From assembly GCA_004293815.1 (NCBI GenBank), contig RDZD01000008.1, positions 62,001-126,000 of the forward strand: 64,000 bases of DNA, written 5' to 3'. Below the pieces are notes generated by a model. The model did not search any database, was not told the origin of the DNA, and saw nothing but the letters and a program-made list of their open reading frames with translations. Positions 54,221 to 63,422 of this stretch are shown here, piece after piece. Position numbers and translations under genes: made by a program. How positions within the stretch are numbered: the stretch's first letter is position 1; the number at the start of each line of letters is the position of its first letter. The stretch comes from Cytophagales bacterium (lineage in GTDB: Bacteria; Bacteroidota; Bacteroidia; Cytophagales; Bernardetiaceae).

Positions 54221-54251
54221 TTTGGAGATAACTTTTTTGATTATACCTTTG
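54221..54251 (+). promoter_or_regulatory. Exact Bacteroidota promoter for the Ala-rich lipoprotein
   Basis: TTTG (54221-54224), 19 bases, then TACCTTTG (54244-54251), an exact consensus match. The inferred start near 54258 gives a leader of about 58 bases to the ATG at 54316. Confidence 0.8.
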
Positions 54252-54315
54252 CATCGGTTTTACGACCAACTCCCCTTTTAAAAAAAACCAATTCATTTTA
54301 ACCCGTTTTTATCAA

Positions 54316-54555
54316 ATGAAAAAAGTATTTGCTCTCGCTCTCGTTGCTGGTATGTTTACATTCGCTTCTTGTGGTTCTAAAGCTACAACTGAAGGTGCTG
54401 TTGATAGCCTTTCTACATCTGCTAGCGATGCCACTACAACTGCTGTAGATGACGCTACATCTGCTGTAGATTCTGCTGCTACATCTGCTGCTACGTCTGC
54501 TGGTGATGCTGCTACATCTGCTGCTACATCTGCTGCTGATGCTGCTACTAAGTAA
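54316..54555 (+). CDS. Small Ala/Ser/Thr/Asp-repeat lipoprotein
   Basis: A 79-residue lipoprotein with a classic leader ending in FASC (Cys19). The mature part is almost only Ala, Ser, Thr, Asp and Val, with a recurring (D)AATSAAT-like unit. Such sequence can form an alanine-zipper helix, as in the major outer-membrane lipoprotein Lpp, or a disordered spacer. An exact consensus promoter suggests strong expression. The function is unknown. Confidence 0.75.
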   Translation: MKKVFALALVAGMFTFASCGSKATTEGAVDSLSTSASDATTTAVDDATSAVDSAATSAATSAGDAATSAATSAADAATK

Positions 54556-54644
54556 TTAGAGTTAAAAATTTAAAAAAGCAATCGTTGCGTACTTGTAGGT
54601 TGCCCAACCAACACAAAATATTTAGTGCAACGCAATATAAACAG

Positions 54645-54677
54645 AAAAAGAAACTGTACTTATTACAGTTTCTTTTT
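54645..54677. terminator. Bidirectional hairpin terminator
   Basis: A 14-bp perfect stem (54645-54658 with 54664-54677) has a 5-base loop, with A- and T-rich arms that serve as U-tracts on both strands. It ends the lipoprotein transcript (plus) and the acyltransferase transcript (minus, stop at 54683). Confidence 0.85.
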
Positions 54678-54682
54678 TGTTT

Positions 54683-55762
54683 TTATAGGCTCTGTTGCTT
54701 GGACGGAACGGAACCCAAGCAGAACCTCCGCAATTTCAAGAAGGGCTGATCTATGAGTGTTGTGAAGATAAAACCAGCCGTCAAAGTGCAAACTAAATAC
54801 CAGCAAAAACCAGTGAATGTTTGGCCATAGTGATAAAAAATCCAAGGGAGAAAGAGATAGTGCCACAAATAGATATTATAGCTGTAATAAGCCCCTACTC
54901 TCAAACAAAATAGGTATCGGCTGGAAAAATCATAAGAACCTATCACAACAGCCAACCACGCCATAGGCGCAACAGTACGCATAATGGCTCCATGCTCATC
55001 CCAGTCTGGTTGCAGCCAAAGCACCAGTGTAATAGCGAATATACCAAGCCAAAAGCAATAGGCATTGTTGAGCCAAGATTTTAATTGTTTGGGGTAGTAT
55101 ACCTGCAAACAAGCTAGCAAAACACCCCATAGAAATGAATCAAGACGGTTATGAGTATAGTTTTGCCATTCTGCTATTTCCCAAATATTACAACAAGCCC
55201 GTAATAACACTACCAAAAAAATAAGAGTAAGCAAGTACCAGACACCTTGTTGCTGAGGCTTGGGCAAAGACTTAAAGCCCCATAAGACAAGCGGAAGCAG
55301 CCAATAACAATGTTCCTCCACACACAACGACCAGAGATGTTCAAAGGGTAACCTTGCAGGAGGAGCGGCATAATTGCGCCAAAAGAACAGATATTGGTAC
55401 CATTCAGAACCTTGAATGAGGTGTTGAGGGGCAAAAGGCTCAACATACAACCAAAGCCAAACACTGCCCAAAGCCAAAAAACACCAATAAGAAGGCAGTA
55501 TTTTGAAGCCCCGTCTCAAATAAAACCTGAACCATGATAGCTCTGATTTAGGGTCTTGGGCCATGAGCTTGAGCATGTCATAGCTCACAAGAGCCCCTGA
55601 CATCAAATAGGCCAAGTCCATGGTACTGCCACGCATCAGGTGAGGATCGCCGAAATGGCCTATGACAACGACAAAAACCGCAAAACTACGCCAGTAATCA
55701 AAAGAAGGCAAACGCTTAGAGTTTTTGAGCGCAATTTGAAGGTCTTTGATAAAAAAAAACAT
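54683..55762 (-). CDS. Acyltransferase 3 family membrane protein (OafA/YrhL-like)
   Basis: A 359-residue protein with about ten predicted membrane helices. The N-terminus RLPSFDYWRSFAVFVVVIGHFGD carries the acyltransferase-3 signature with its catalytic His, followed later by FEHLWSLCVEEHCYWLLPL. This family moves acyl groups onto surface carbohydrates across the inner membrane. The acceptor is unknown. A lone -7 box TAGCTTTG (55793-55786) is upstream. Confidence 0.92.
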   Translation of the reverse strand: MFFFIKDLQIALKNSKRLPSFDYWRSFAVFVVVIGHFGDPHLMRGSTMDLAYLMSGALVSYDMLKLMAQDPKSELSWFRFYLRRGFKILPSYWCFLALGSVWLWLYVEPFAPQHLIQGSEWYQYLFFWRNYAAPPARLPFEHLWSLCVEEHCYWLLPLVLWGFKSLPKPQQQGVWYLLTLIFLVVLLRACCNIWEIAEWQNYTHNRLDSFLWGVLLACLQVYYPKQLKSWLNNAYCFWLGIFAITLVLWLQPDWDEHGAIMRTVAPMAWLAVVIGSYDFSSRYLFCLRVGAYYSYNIYLWHYLFLPWIFYHYGQTFTGFCWYLVCTLTAGFIFTTLIDQPFLKLRRFCLGSVPSKQQSL

Positions 55763-56077
55763 AAAACTACTGGTTGTTAGTGTCGCAAAGCTATCCTAAA
55801 ATTGTTAGGAGAAAAATAGATTTGAGTGGCCAGAATAGCTGTAATATAAACTTTATGACATTTTATAGGATAACGTGCGAACTCGAAACTCAGTTAGCAA
55901 AACAACAACTAGAACACTTGCCGGTTGAAATTTTGGTGAATTTTACTAAAATAGCGCAAGTTTATCTCATCATATCTTATTGACCGAGAGAAGAGCCTTT
56001 GAACTTATGCTCTTAAAATCAAGGTTATCAGCTCTGAAGATTTAAAAAGCTCTAAAATTATCAAGCACTCGCCTGCC
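55763..56077. other. Intergenic region before the PorP unit
   Basis: A 315-base gap. A plus-strand frame (TTG at 55774, ATG at 55856, stop at 55983) has no recognisable feature and is judged chance. The acyltransferase -7 box at 55786-55793 is the only candidate site. Confidence 0.4.
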
Positions 56078-56311
56078 TTAGTCTTCTAAGTGGGTAAAAC
56101 GCTGCAATTTTTGCCCATTGTGGTCTATCATTTCACAAAACATGGCCAGCGGTCTTACCCAAAGCGTTTCGCATGGCAGGTCGGTTGTTTGGTAAAGGGG
56201 GCGATAAATAACCATCAATTCAAGTGTTTCGCTGTGCTTAGCCGTATCCAACACTTCATATAGCTGGCCTTTAAAGTGTTGGTATCTACCTTTTTTGATA
56301 GCTTGACTCAT
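56078..56311 (-). CDS. DUF1653 domain protein
   Basis: A 77-residue protein consisting of one DUF1653 domain: an N-terminal KKGRYQHFKGQLYEVLDTAKHSET segment, VIYRPLY, LWVRPLAMF and a C-terminal RF. The domain is a small beta-barrel of unknown function. It begins 8 bases after the PorP-like gene stop and should be co-transcribed with it. Confidence 0.87.
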   Translation of the reverse strand: MSQAIKKGRYQHFKGQLYEVLDTAKHSETLELMVIYRPLYQTTDLPCETLWVRPLAMFCEMIDHNGQKLQRFTHLED

Positions 56312-56319
56312 ATATCTTT

Positions 56320-57399
56320 TTATGGTTCTATGCGTTTGTAGCGTCCACGAGTTTTGTAGTACTTTTTAGGGGCTTTTCTTTTATGTATCCCTTTGTTTCC
56401 GAATGGGTTGGGTCTAGATGGATGGTATACCTTACGGCGCGTAAGTCCGCCACTGCCCAAACCTTTTTGGCCTGCATAGGTTACGGTAGGGATTTGTTTG
56501 AACTTATAACCTATCATAATTTCGTTGCCGCCGCCAGCCACACCCGCTAGGTCTGAAACTGCAAAATCGCGGGCATAACCAAATCTGAATTGGCGGTGAT
56601 TGATACCCACTGCTGCAACTGCACCGTATTTTTCACGATAAGTAACAGCCCCCCACATAAAATTGGCATAAGACATCAGCATACCACCTTCAAACTGCCA
56701 GGGGGCGTTCATGCTTTTGCGTACCATCACCATAGGCTCGAGACGTGTATAACCATCGGGAAGCGTCCAGATGTATTTAGAGCTGAGCATCAAGTGCTGT
56801 GTGAGATTGATATTGTTTTCAGCTGCGTCAAGTGCTGTCAGAGAAGGGTTAATGAGTTGAGGCAAAACAAGAGACACCTGAAAAACATTTCTGTAAATAT
56901 AGTTGGCACCAAAAGCAGCCTCAAAAGAGGTAAAATTACCGCTATTATTAACCAAATTGGGGTCATTGGGGTGCTGCACAAACAGTTTATCCATGTTGAT
57001 GCGGTTGTAAAGAAACCCACCTGAAAAACCGAGTGATAATTTAGAGCTATTTTCATACGGGCCAAAAATATGGTAGGCGTAGGTGGCCATGGCTTTGGTT
57101 TGCGAACTCACTTTGATATTGTCTTGAGAAATATTCAATCCAAAACCGCATCGGTATTCATAAAAAGGAACATCGATGGTGGCTAGCATCGTGGTAGGTG
57201 CGCCATCCAACCCCGCCCACTGATTGCGATAGGTGAAATTAGCCGAGCCATAGTCGTAGTTACCAGCCCATGCAGGATTGTAGATGAACTGGTTATGAAA
57301 ATATTGGCTAAAAAGAGGTATCTGTTGCGCAAAGCTGCTTTGATCCATCACCAAGAGCCACACTGAAATCAAAACTAAAGACCTGTAAATTGTACGCAT
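56320..57399 (-). CDS. PorP/SprF family type IX secretion outer-membrane protein
   Basis: A 359-residue protein. The ATG at 57399 gives a clean signal peptide ending near SSFAQ; longer frames (to 57510) do not. The mature start QQIPLFSQYFHNQFIYNPAWAG is the PorP/SprF hallmark. The rest is a beta-barrel with many aromatic-ended strands, and the C-terminal ~50 residues are basic (RRKVYHPSRPNPF, RGRYKR). PorP/SprF proteins work in type IX secretion or adhesin export linked to gliding. No other T9SS gene is in the window, so its specific partner is not visible. Confidence 0.9.
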   Translation of the reverse strand: MRTIYRSLVLISVWLLVMDQSSFAQQIPLFSQYFHNQFIYNPAWAGNYDYGSANFTYRNQWAGLDGAPTTMLATIDVPFYEYRCGFGLNISQDNIKVSSQTKAMATYAYHIFGPYENSSKLSLGFSGGFLYNRINMDKLFVQHPNDPNLVNNSGNFTSFEAAFGANYIYRNVFQVSLVLPQLINPSLTALDAAENNINLTQHLMLSSKYIWTLPDGYTRLEPMVMVRKSMNAPWQFEGGMLMSYANFMWGAVTYREKYGAVAAVGINHRQFRFGYARDFAVSDLAGVAGGGNEIMIGYKFKQIPTVTYAGQKGLGSGGLTRRKVYHPSRPNPFGNKGIHKRKAPKKYYKTRGRYKRIEP

Positions 57400-57980
57400 G
57401 AAATAGTAGTTAAAAAACATTAGGCTATTTTGGAAAGTTGCTTTACGCTGTTCTGTCATAAGCTCGTGACTTAAATGGCAATACACATCATTATGCAAAG
57501 TATTTTCCAAATAAACACCAAACGATTGATGAGGGATATGCCTGAAATGACAGCTGGCAAGGTCTGTAATCTATGATTGAAAACGGAATTTATTGATTTT
57601 TATTGACATAAAGACCTACATTTTTTCTTTAGCGTCCAAGTAAGAGTTTTGGCATTGTTATCTTGTTAAAACACAAAAAATATCAACAGCTCAGTATCTT
57701 AGAGTCTTGGATGCCAGCGTTCAAGTTATAACAATAATATTGCCATGAAATACAAGTCAGCATTTAAATTTAGAGTCATAAACTGTCTTGAACTTACTTC
57801 ACATTTTTAAATGACCTTCAAACAGCCTTTAAGGTTTGTTAAGCCCTGCTTAGTTATAAATTAAAAGTAGGCTATTTATGCATTAAAGGGTATATTTTTG
57901 ATATTCCTAAAACCTTAAATAGGGCAATGCGTTTTATGAGAGCATAGGCTTTATTTAAACAAGCATTTTAGCAGTTAGAA
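57400..57980. other. Divergent intergenic region between PorP-like and ABC1 kinase genes
   Basis: A 581-base gap, the longest in the window, with no convincing open frame. A TATTTTTG at about 57892-57899 fits a plus-strand -7 element, but its -33 partner is weak. No repeat or structure stands out. Confidence 0.4.
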
Positions 57981-59321
57981 ATGGAAAATCCCAAGGACAA
58001 AGAAGAATTGTCGAGTATACCCACAAGCAAAGTTCAACGTGCTGCGCAGTTTATGAAAACTGGTGTAAAAGTAGGGTCAAACTACGTCAAGCATTACGCT
58101 AAAAAAGTGGTGAATCCCTCTCTTTCAAAAGACGAACTCAACGCTGCCAACGCTGAAGATGTGTATGAAAGTTTGAGCCAACTCAAAGGCAGCGCGCTAA
58201 AAATGGCTCAAATGTTGAGCATGTACGAAGATGTATTGCCGCAGGCCTACATTGACAAATTCAAAATGTCGCAGTATTCTGCACCAGCACTCTCCTTACC
58301 TTTGGTAGTGAATACTTTCAAAAAGCAGTTCAATAAAAGCCCTTTTGAGATGTATGACAGTTTTAGCAAAGAGGCCAAGCATGCAGCATCTATCGGCCAG
58401 GTGCATGAGGCTTATTTAAAGGGCAAAAGACTAGCTGTAAAAGTGCAATATCCTGGTGTTGCTGACAGCATTACCTCTGATTTGCGTATGGTTAAGCCCT
58501 TTGCTCAGCAAATGGTGAGTCTCAACGAAAAAGAGATGGATCTTTACATGAATGAAGTAGAGGAAATGATGACGGCTGAAACCAACTATCTACTCGAACG
58601 TGAACGTTCTGAACGTATATCAAAGGCCTGCGCTCATATTCCTAACCTATATTTTCCGTCTTATTATCCTGAGCTTAGTTCTGAACGTGTTCTGACTATG
58701 GACTGGCTAGAAGGGCAACATGCTGAGGCTTTTTTGGCAGAGCATGAACCTTCACAAGAGGTGCGAAACAAAATAGGTCAGGCCATTTGGGATTTCTACG
58801 ACTTCCAGATGCACGAGCTTTTGGAGGTACATGCCGACCCTCACCCTGGTAATTTTTTGATGAAGCCAGATGGTACGGTAGGTGTGATAGATTTTGGCTG
58901 TGTCAAAGTGATTCCGCCAGACTATTACAAAGCTCATTTCAGTGTCATCAACAACCGTGTATTTACAGACAAAGTCTATTTACAGAAAGTGTTCCGCGAT
59001 ATGGAATTTCTAAAACCCGACGACACTGCCGAAGAAATAGAGTTTTTTACAAATTTCTTTACAGAAATGCTAGATGTTTCTACACGACCTTTCCGTTCTC
59101 AAACCTTTGATTTTGGTGATCAGGTCTACTTCAAAGAGTTGTATGAGTTTGGTGAGCGGCTAGCGAAATTGCCAGAGCTGCGGAGCTCTAAACAAGCCAG
59201 AGGATCTAGACACGCTCTTTATTTGAATAGGAGTTACTTTGGGCTTTATTATCTGCTCAACTTGCTCAATGCCAATGTTATAACAGGCAATAGTATCTGG
59301 TTTCAAAAACAGGAAAAGTAG
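57981..59321 (+). CDS. ABC1/UbiB-family atypical kinase
   Basis: A 446-residue protein-kinase-like enzyme. The KxGQ-type helix region reads LKGSALKMAQMLS near residue 70 (Gly to Ala at the third place, common in this branch). It is followed by the Ala-rich loop HAASIGQVH, the catalytic loop HADPHPGNFL and the metal motif DFGCVK. UbiB/ADCK-type proteins support quinone synthesis; in a menaquinone organism the substrate is not known. A strong terminator follows. Confidence 0.9.
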   Translation: MENPKDKEELSSIPTSKVQRAAQFMKTGVKVGSNYVKHYAKKVVNPSLSKDELNAANAEDVYESLSQLKGSALKMAQMLSMYEDVLPQAYIDKFKMSQYSAPALSLPLVVNTFKKQFNKSPFEMYDSFSKEAKHAASIGQVHEAYLKGKRLAVKVQYPGVADSITSDLRMVKPFAQQMVSLNEKEMDLYMNEVEEMMTAETNYLLERERSERISKACAHIPNLYFPSYYPELSSERVLTMDWLEGQHAEAFLAEHEPSQEVRNKIGQAIWDFYDFQMHELLEVHADPHPGNFLMKPDGTVGVIDFGCVKVIPPDYYKAHFSVINNRVFTDKVYLQKVFRDMEFLKPDDTAEEIEFFTNFFTEMLDVSTRPFRSQTFDFGDQVYFKELYEFGERLAKLPELRSSKQARGSRHALYLNRSYFGLYYLLNLLNANVITGNSIWFQKQEK

Positions 59322-59631
59322 ATATAGCTTGGATGTTGTTTGAAGAGTTTCGCCTTTATCGCATTTCATAAAAAAAGTTTTACTAAGGTTTTTGAACTTG
59401 GTAAAACTTTTTTGCATAAACAGGGTAGTAAAAATGCTTGGGACAGTTGTTAGTGATGATTTTATTGCGATATTAGCACGTTTTTAGCATTGTGTCAGTC
59501 ATTTTTTGATTTATTCTAACCTAAACCAAGAATACGGCACGATATTTTGTAATAGACAAATAAGAAAAGATTTTCACAAAGTATATCTTGGATGACTCTC
59601 CTGCATTCAAGATTAATGAAGACCTGTTATC
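59322..59631. other. Intergenic region with a strong terminator
   Basis: A 310-base gap between the ABC1 kinase and the methyltransferase. Apart from the terminator at 59371-59413 I see no gene and no confident promoter box. Confidence 0.4.
59371..59413 (+). terminator. Rho-independent terminator after the ABC1 kinase
   Basis: A 17-bp stem with one G-T pair (59371-59387 with 59397-59413) has a 9-base loop and an arm ending in six T. It lies 49 bases after the stop codon. Confidence 0.85.
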
Positions 59632-60282
59632 ATGCCGCACCTCAATGTAAATTTCTACCAGAACATCAAAATGGGAACTTTTATGGATATCGCTCAACAA
59701 TCGGGCTTTGATATCTGTCCCGACATGGATCTCATTTATAGTCAAATACAAAATACAAAATCTTTAGCAGAGCTAGGCGGAGGTTATGGCAGGTGTGTAG
59801 ACTATTTGTTAAGCAACCACTATAAAGGCCATGTGTATTGTGTGGAGCGCGCCGGCTCTATGGTGAATTACATGCGCCAGCATTTTGAATCACACGCCTC
59901 ACAGATTGAAATTTTTCACCAAGATATTTGCGATCTCAAGCTCCCTGAGCGTGTGGATGCAGTTTTATGGTTATGGTCTGGTATTTTGGAGCAAACCAAA
60001 GCTGAGCAAAGGCTGTGCATTGCACGGATTAAGTCCTGCTTAAACCCCAAAGGGATACTCTTTATAGATACACCACACAGTGAGCTTAAAGTCTTTGGCA
60101 CAAAGCTGGATGACCACATCATTCGCGTGGATACAGACTGGGGGTCTTTAGAGGCTTATTTACCTTCGTCTGACGAAATCAAAAATATTGCAGAAGAATG
60201 CGGACTTTTGTTTGAGGCCATACCCTACCAAACACCCACTGGACTAAAGAGAATGATGTATCAACTCCAAAAAATGGCTTAG
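59632..60282 (+). CDS. Class I SAM-dependent methyltransferase
   Basis: A 216-residue protein. Motif I is AELGGGYGR near residue 47, with the acidic motif II in VYCVERAGSM. A proline-rich acceptor segment is not obvious, and the substrate is unknown. The pattern VLWLWSGILEQ at motif IV is typical of small-molecule or lipid methyltransferases. It is followed after 106 bases by the unknown membrane protein. Confidence 0.85.
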   Translation: MPHLNVNFYQNIKMGTFMDIAQQSGFDICPDMDLIYSQIQNTKSLAELGGGYGRCVDYLLSNHYKGHVYCVERAGSMVNYMRQHFESHASQIEIFHQDICDLKLPERVDAVLWLWSGILEQTKAEQRLCIARIKSCLNPKGILFIDTPHSELKVFGTKLDDHIIRVDTDWGSLEAYLPSSDEIKNIAEECGLLFEAIPYQTPTGLKRMMYQLQKMA

Positions 60283-60350
60283 CGATAAGCCATTTTTGAA
60301 AACATCTAAAAAACTTTGTTCAAACACTTGGAGTATCGCCCATTAAAGTG

Positions 60351-60358
60351 TACTTTTG
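60351..60358 (+). promoter_or_regulatory. -7 box supporting the start at 60389
   Basis: TACTTTTG fits TANNTTTG; upstream there is only CTTG at 20-base spacing. A start near 60365 would leave a short leader to the ATG at 60389, arguing against the earlier TTG at 60356. Confidence 0.35.
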
Positions 60359-60388
60359 CTTACATCGCTTTTTGTTTTGGCTTCTAGC

Positions 60389-60937
60389 ATGAAACCTGCC
60401 ATGACCTATATACAAAAGCAATGGGCTAATGCGAAGTCTCTCTTAGATAAACACTACAATGAGTTTACGCTTTTACCCGAAGAAGACCGAACACTGCTCT
60501 TGCCGCTTGATGCCCGTGTAGTTTACAGGCGTTTGTTAGCTGTTTCTTATAATAAACGAGACAAAATTGCTGTTGATAAACAGCTACTGGCTTTCTTTGG
60601 CGATGTGTGGCATGAAGGGTTTGTGTTTTCTCATGTTTTTGGCTCGCCTCAATGGCTTAAGCCTGTCATAAAAGGACGCATCGAAAGCACAAGGCATGGA
60701 AGTATTGTTTTTGTAAGTTATAGGCTTTCTCTGACTTGTAAGGCCATTTTATGGAGCTTTATGCTCTTCTGGGCGGCTCTTCTTGTTTTTCTTGGCTTTA
60801 TGAATAGCCCTTATCTAAGCACACTGTGTCTGCCTGGTTGTTTTTTGAACTATTTCTTAATGATGATTTTTTTAAAAGACCGCAAACGTTTGGCACATCA
60901 ATGTTTACTTGGCAGCTTATGGCTAGAAAAAAAATGA
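60389..60937 (+). CDS. Unknown protein with two C-terminal membrane helices
   Basis: A 182-residue protein I do not recognise. The ATG at 60389 is used because the earlier in-frame TTG lies inside a probable -7 box. Residues 1-110 are soluble, with a conserved-looking WHEGFVFSHVFGSPQWLKP stretch, and two hydrophobic helices span about residues 125-165, followed by a basic end. Neighbours give no clue to function. Confidence 0.6.
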   Translation: MKPAMTYIQKQWANAKSLLDKHYNEFTLLPEEDRTLLLPLDARVVYRRLLAVSYNKRDKIAVDKQLLAFFGDVWHEGFVFSHVFGSPQWLKPVIKGRIESTRHGSIVFVSYRLSLTCKAILWSFMLFWAALLVFLGFMNSPYLSTLCLPGCFLNYFLMMIFLKDRKRLAHQCLLGSLWLEKK

Positions 60938-61296
60938 TTAGTACCGCATTTTATAGCATAAGCATTTAGTAAGCAATTAGCATAGCTTTTGAGACGTTTA
61001 GGATAAAAAAATCTAGTATTTATCGATAAAAAATTGTATTTTACCTAGCTTTTGAACACTCTTTAAAGCTACGGCATTTTTTTTGATAAATGTTTAGCAA
61101 GGGTATCGTAAAAAGTTCTATAAAAAACACTTAGCATTTTGTCAAACATTCTCTAACTAGAGGCCGTTGAGACACGGCACTAATTATACAAACCGCTTTT
61201 TGTGTAGAACTAAAATACGCAGCAAGCGAGAGCGTTTTTTTGACAGCAGCTACTATTTTTTACAATACCTGAACTAACAACAAATAAGCCTATACC
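60938..61296. other. AT-rich intergenic region
   Basis: A 359-base gap before the Sel1-like gene. A direct near-repeat (tagcttttga) occurs near 60984 and 61047. No gene, hairpin with a T-run, or exact promoter was found. Confidence 0.35.
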
Positions 61297-63333
61297 ATGA
61301 AAAATTTGTTTTCTGATACTTTAAAACTGCTCATAGTCCTTTTTTTCGTTGCTCAAAGCAGCACCACTTTTGCCCAAAAAAAAGGCGACAGCTTCTGGAA
61401 AGAAGAAGAAAAAAAAGCCAAGCAAGGCGATTTACGTGCGATGGTTGCGCTTGGTGACGCATATAGAGGCAATATTTTTAGTCAAGACGACGATCGTAAT
61501 TTTGAAAAAGCCCTAAAATGGTACAAAAAGGCTCAACTCTCCACACTCGGAACTAAAGGGCAAAAAGGAGAACTTGGACTTTTTCTCATTCACTGGCTGG
61601 GCGGCTATGATTTGGAGCGAAATGAAGCAGAAGGTCTACGTTGGCTCAACGAAATTAAGCAACAAAGCTGGGCCACACGCACATACGACGACAAAGCCAA
61701 TATCTCATTGCTAGATTTGGCAAAAGTACAAACTGAAGCCGAAAAAGGTGTGGAAGAAGCTCAGATTCTTCTGGCTAGAATCTATTTGGAGTTTAATTTA
61801 GACTACCCAAGAGCGATAGCTTGGCTAGATCGCGCTGACATGAATGGAAGCCTAGATGCCCCTTATCTTAAAGCAAAGTGGGCTTTGATACGACAAAACC
61901 CACACTTTTTGGATCCCAACAACTGGACAGAATACCATAAAGCGATGGCCAGTATCTGGCAGCGCGCTATTGCAGAAGGTTCAACCATGGCGCAAATAGA
62001 GTATACGGCAGCCCAAATACAAAGCAACCGCGTGGACGCTAAAAATGTGGAAAAAATGATAGAGATTGCTTCCAAAAAGCGGACATCGCCTGAAATGGCT
62101 GCCAAGTCTCTCTTAATGGTCTATGCAGTAAAAGCTGGAAAAGAAAAGTTTGTATACCTGCGCAAATTTGCAGAAGTAGCTAAAAATATTGACTTTACCT
62201 ATTCTACCCAAGCCCAAGAAGCCCTCAAAGAATGGGCACACTTCAACAAAAAAATGAGCACCCTTTCGGGTTATGTAGAATATGCAGCAGATAGAAAAGA
62301 TCTCCGCAACGACATCATCAACACAGCGGATTACAGAGCAGATTTTCAAGGAAAAATCAAGCCTTTATCTGACTTTTATCATGCACTGCACAAGCCTGAT
62401 AATGTAGCCTTTATCGGCAGTGATAACATAAAGAATTACGACAACGAGTTCTATAGCAAAGTATTTAGAGTGTTTCAGAGAATCAACCATCTCGATGATT
62501 TGATGGAGTTTAGACGCGTTATGAACGACGAAAGCTGGCTTTCGCCCCTGCGTAGCGAGTACGAAGCACGTTACCCAAATAAATTTGCAGAACTTGGTGT
62601 AGCGGCAGATCGCATTGCCTACTATCAAGAAAAAGATAAGTTGCACCGCAAAAAATTTACAAACTTTGCGGAAGGCAGACTCTTCTTGAGCGAACTCATT
62701 TTGCGCAATGACCTTACTGCCAGCCTCAAAAATGAGCTTACGAGCGATACCAAAAAGCAAATTATTTACGACATCTATGGACGTTCACCCTCTAAAAAAC
62801 AACTGAGTCAGCTTCAAGATGTCATTTATCGCGAAAAATGGATTTTACCCGAAGGCGAACAAATTTATTTCGAAATGCAACATGACAGCGACAACAGTTT
62901 TGCGGGCGATGTAACACTCAATAAAGTCTTGTATCATTATCAGTGCACACGCAAAGGCGAAGGTAGCCGTTTTGAGCTGACTATACACGCAGTCAAAAAC
63001 AACCAATCCAATTTGGTTTACAAAGGCAATATTGACGCGCAAAATAAAGATGCCAATACAGTTGCTGTAAAAATATTCAAAGCTAAGTTCAATGTATACC
63101 GTTGGGTGGACAGCGCACAGGATTACTTACTCACAACAGTTTCTGCTCAGTCGTCCCAAATAGAGACTGCCGAAATGGGCGATATCTCCATCTACAAAAG
63201 CAGTGCACACGGCATGAGTCCAACACAGCTCACCCAAAAAGATCAGGCTAGAGAGTTCTCTCAAAAAGTGGCAGTAAAGAGCGCAGTCAAATATTTTATA
63301 CTGGCTTATACAAATTTGCTGACAACTATTTAG
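61297..63333 (+). CDS. Exported Sel1/TPR-like repeat protein
   Basis: A 678-residue exported protein with a signal peptide ending near TTFAQ. Sel1-like repeats fill about residues 30-260: GDLRAMVALGDAYRG, KALKWYKKAQ, AEKGVEEAQILLARIY, RAIAWLDRADMNGS. Helical and then beta-rich segments follow to the end. Sel1 proteins usually act as scaffolds for protein contacts in envelope or signalling roles. The C-terminal ~200 residues are not recognised. A bidirectional hairpin follows. Confidence 0.78.
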   Translation: MKNLFSDTLKLLIVLFFVAQSSTTFAQKKGDSFWKEEEKKAKQGDLRAMVALGDAYRGNIFSQDDDRNFEKALKWYKKAQLSTLGTKGQKGELGLFLIHWLGGYDLERNEAEGLRWLNEIKQQSWATRTYDDKANISLLDLAKVQTEAEKGVEEAQILLARIYLEFNLDYPRAIAWLDRADMNGSLDAPYLKAKWALIRQNPHFLDPNNWTEYHKAMASIWQRAIAEGSTMAQIEYTAAQIQSNRVDAKNVEKMIEIASKKRTSPEMAAKSLLMVYAVKAGKEKFVYLRKFAEVAKNIDFTYSTQAQEALKEWAHFNKKMSTLSGYVEYAADRKDLRNDIINTADYRADFQGKIKPLSDFYHALHKPDNVAFIGSDNIKNYDNEFYSKVFRVFQRINHLDDLMEFRRVMNDESWLSPLRSEYEARYPNKFAELGVAADRIAYYQEKDKLHRKKFTNFAEGRLFLSELILRNDLTASLKNELTSDTKKQIIYDIYGRSPSKKQLSQLQDVIYREKWILPEGEQIYFEMQHDSDNSFAGDVTLNKVLYHYQCTRKGEGSRFELTIHAVKNNQSNLVYKGNIDAQNKDANTVAVKIFKAKFNVYRWVDSAQDYLLTTVSAQSSQIETAEMGDISIYKSSAHGMSPTQLTQKDQAREFSQKVAVKSAVKYFILAYTNLLTTI

Positions 63334-63345
63334 CAATGCCATCAA

Positions 63346-63398
63346 CCCCAAAAGTATTGGCTTGAGATAAATACAATTCAAAGCCAATCCTTTTGGGG
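63346..63398. terminator. Bidirectional hairpin terminator
   Basis: An 18-bp stem with one mismatch (63346-63363 with 63381-63398) has a 17-base loop and a downstream T-rich run on the plus strand. It separates the convergent Sel1-like and DinB-like genes. Confidence 0.8.
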
Positions 63399-63422
63399 CT
63401 TGTTTTATAAGCAAATAACGAG

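Noticed and set aside
55774-55983. Open frame of about 69 codons in the gap before DUF1653
   Set aside because: It needs a TTG start, runs through the acyltransferase promoter area and has no recognisable feature.
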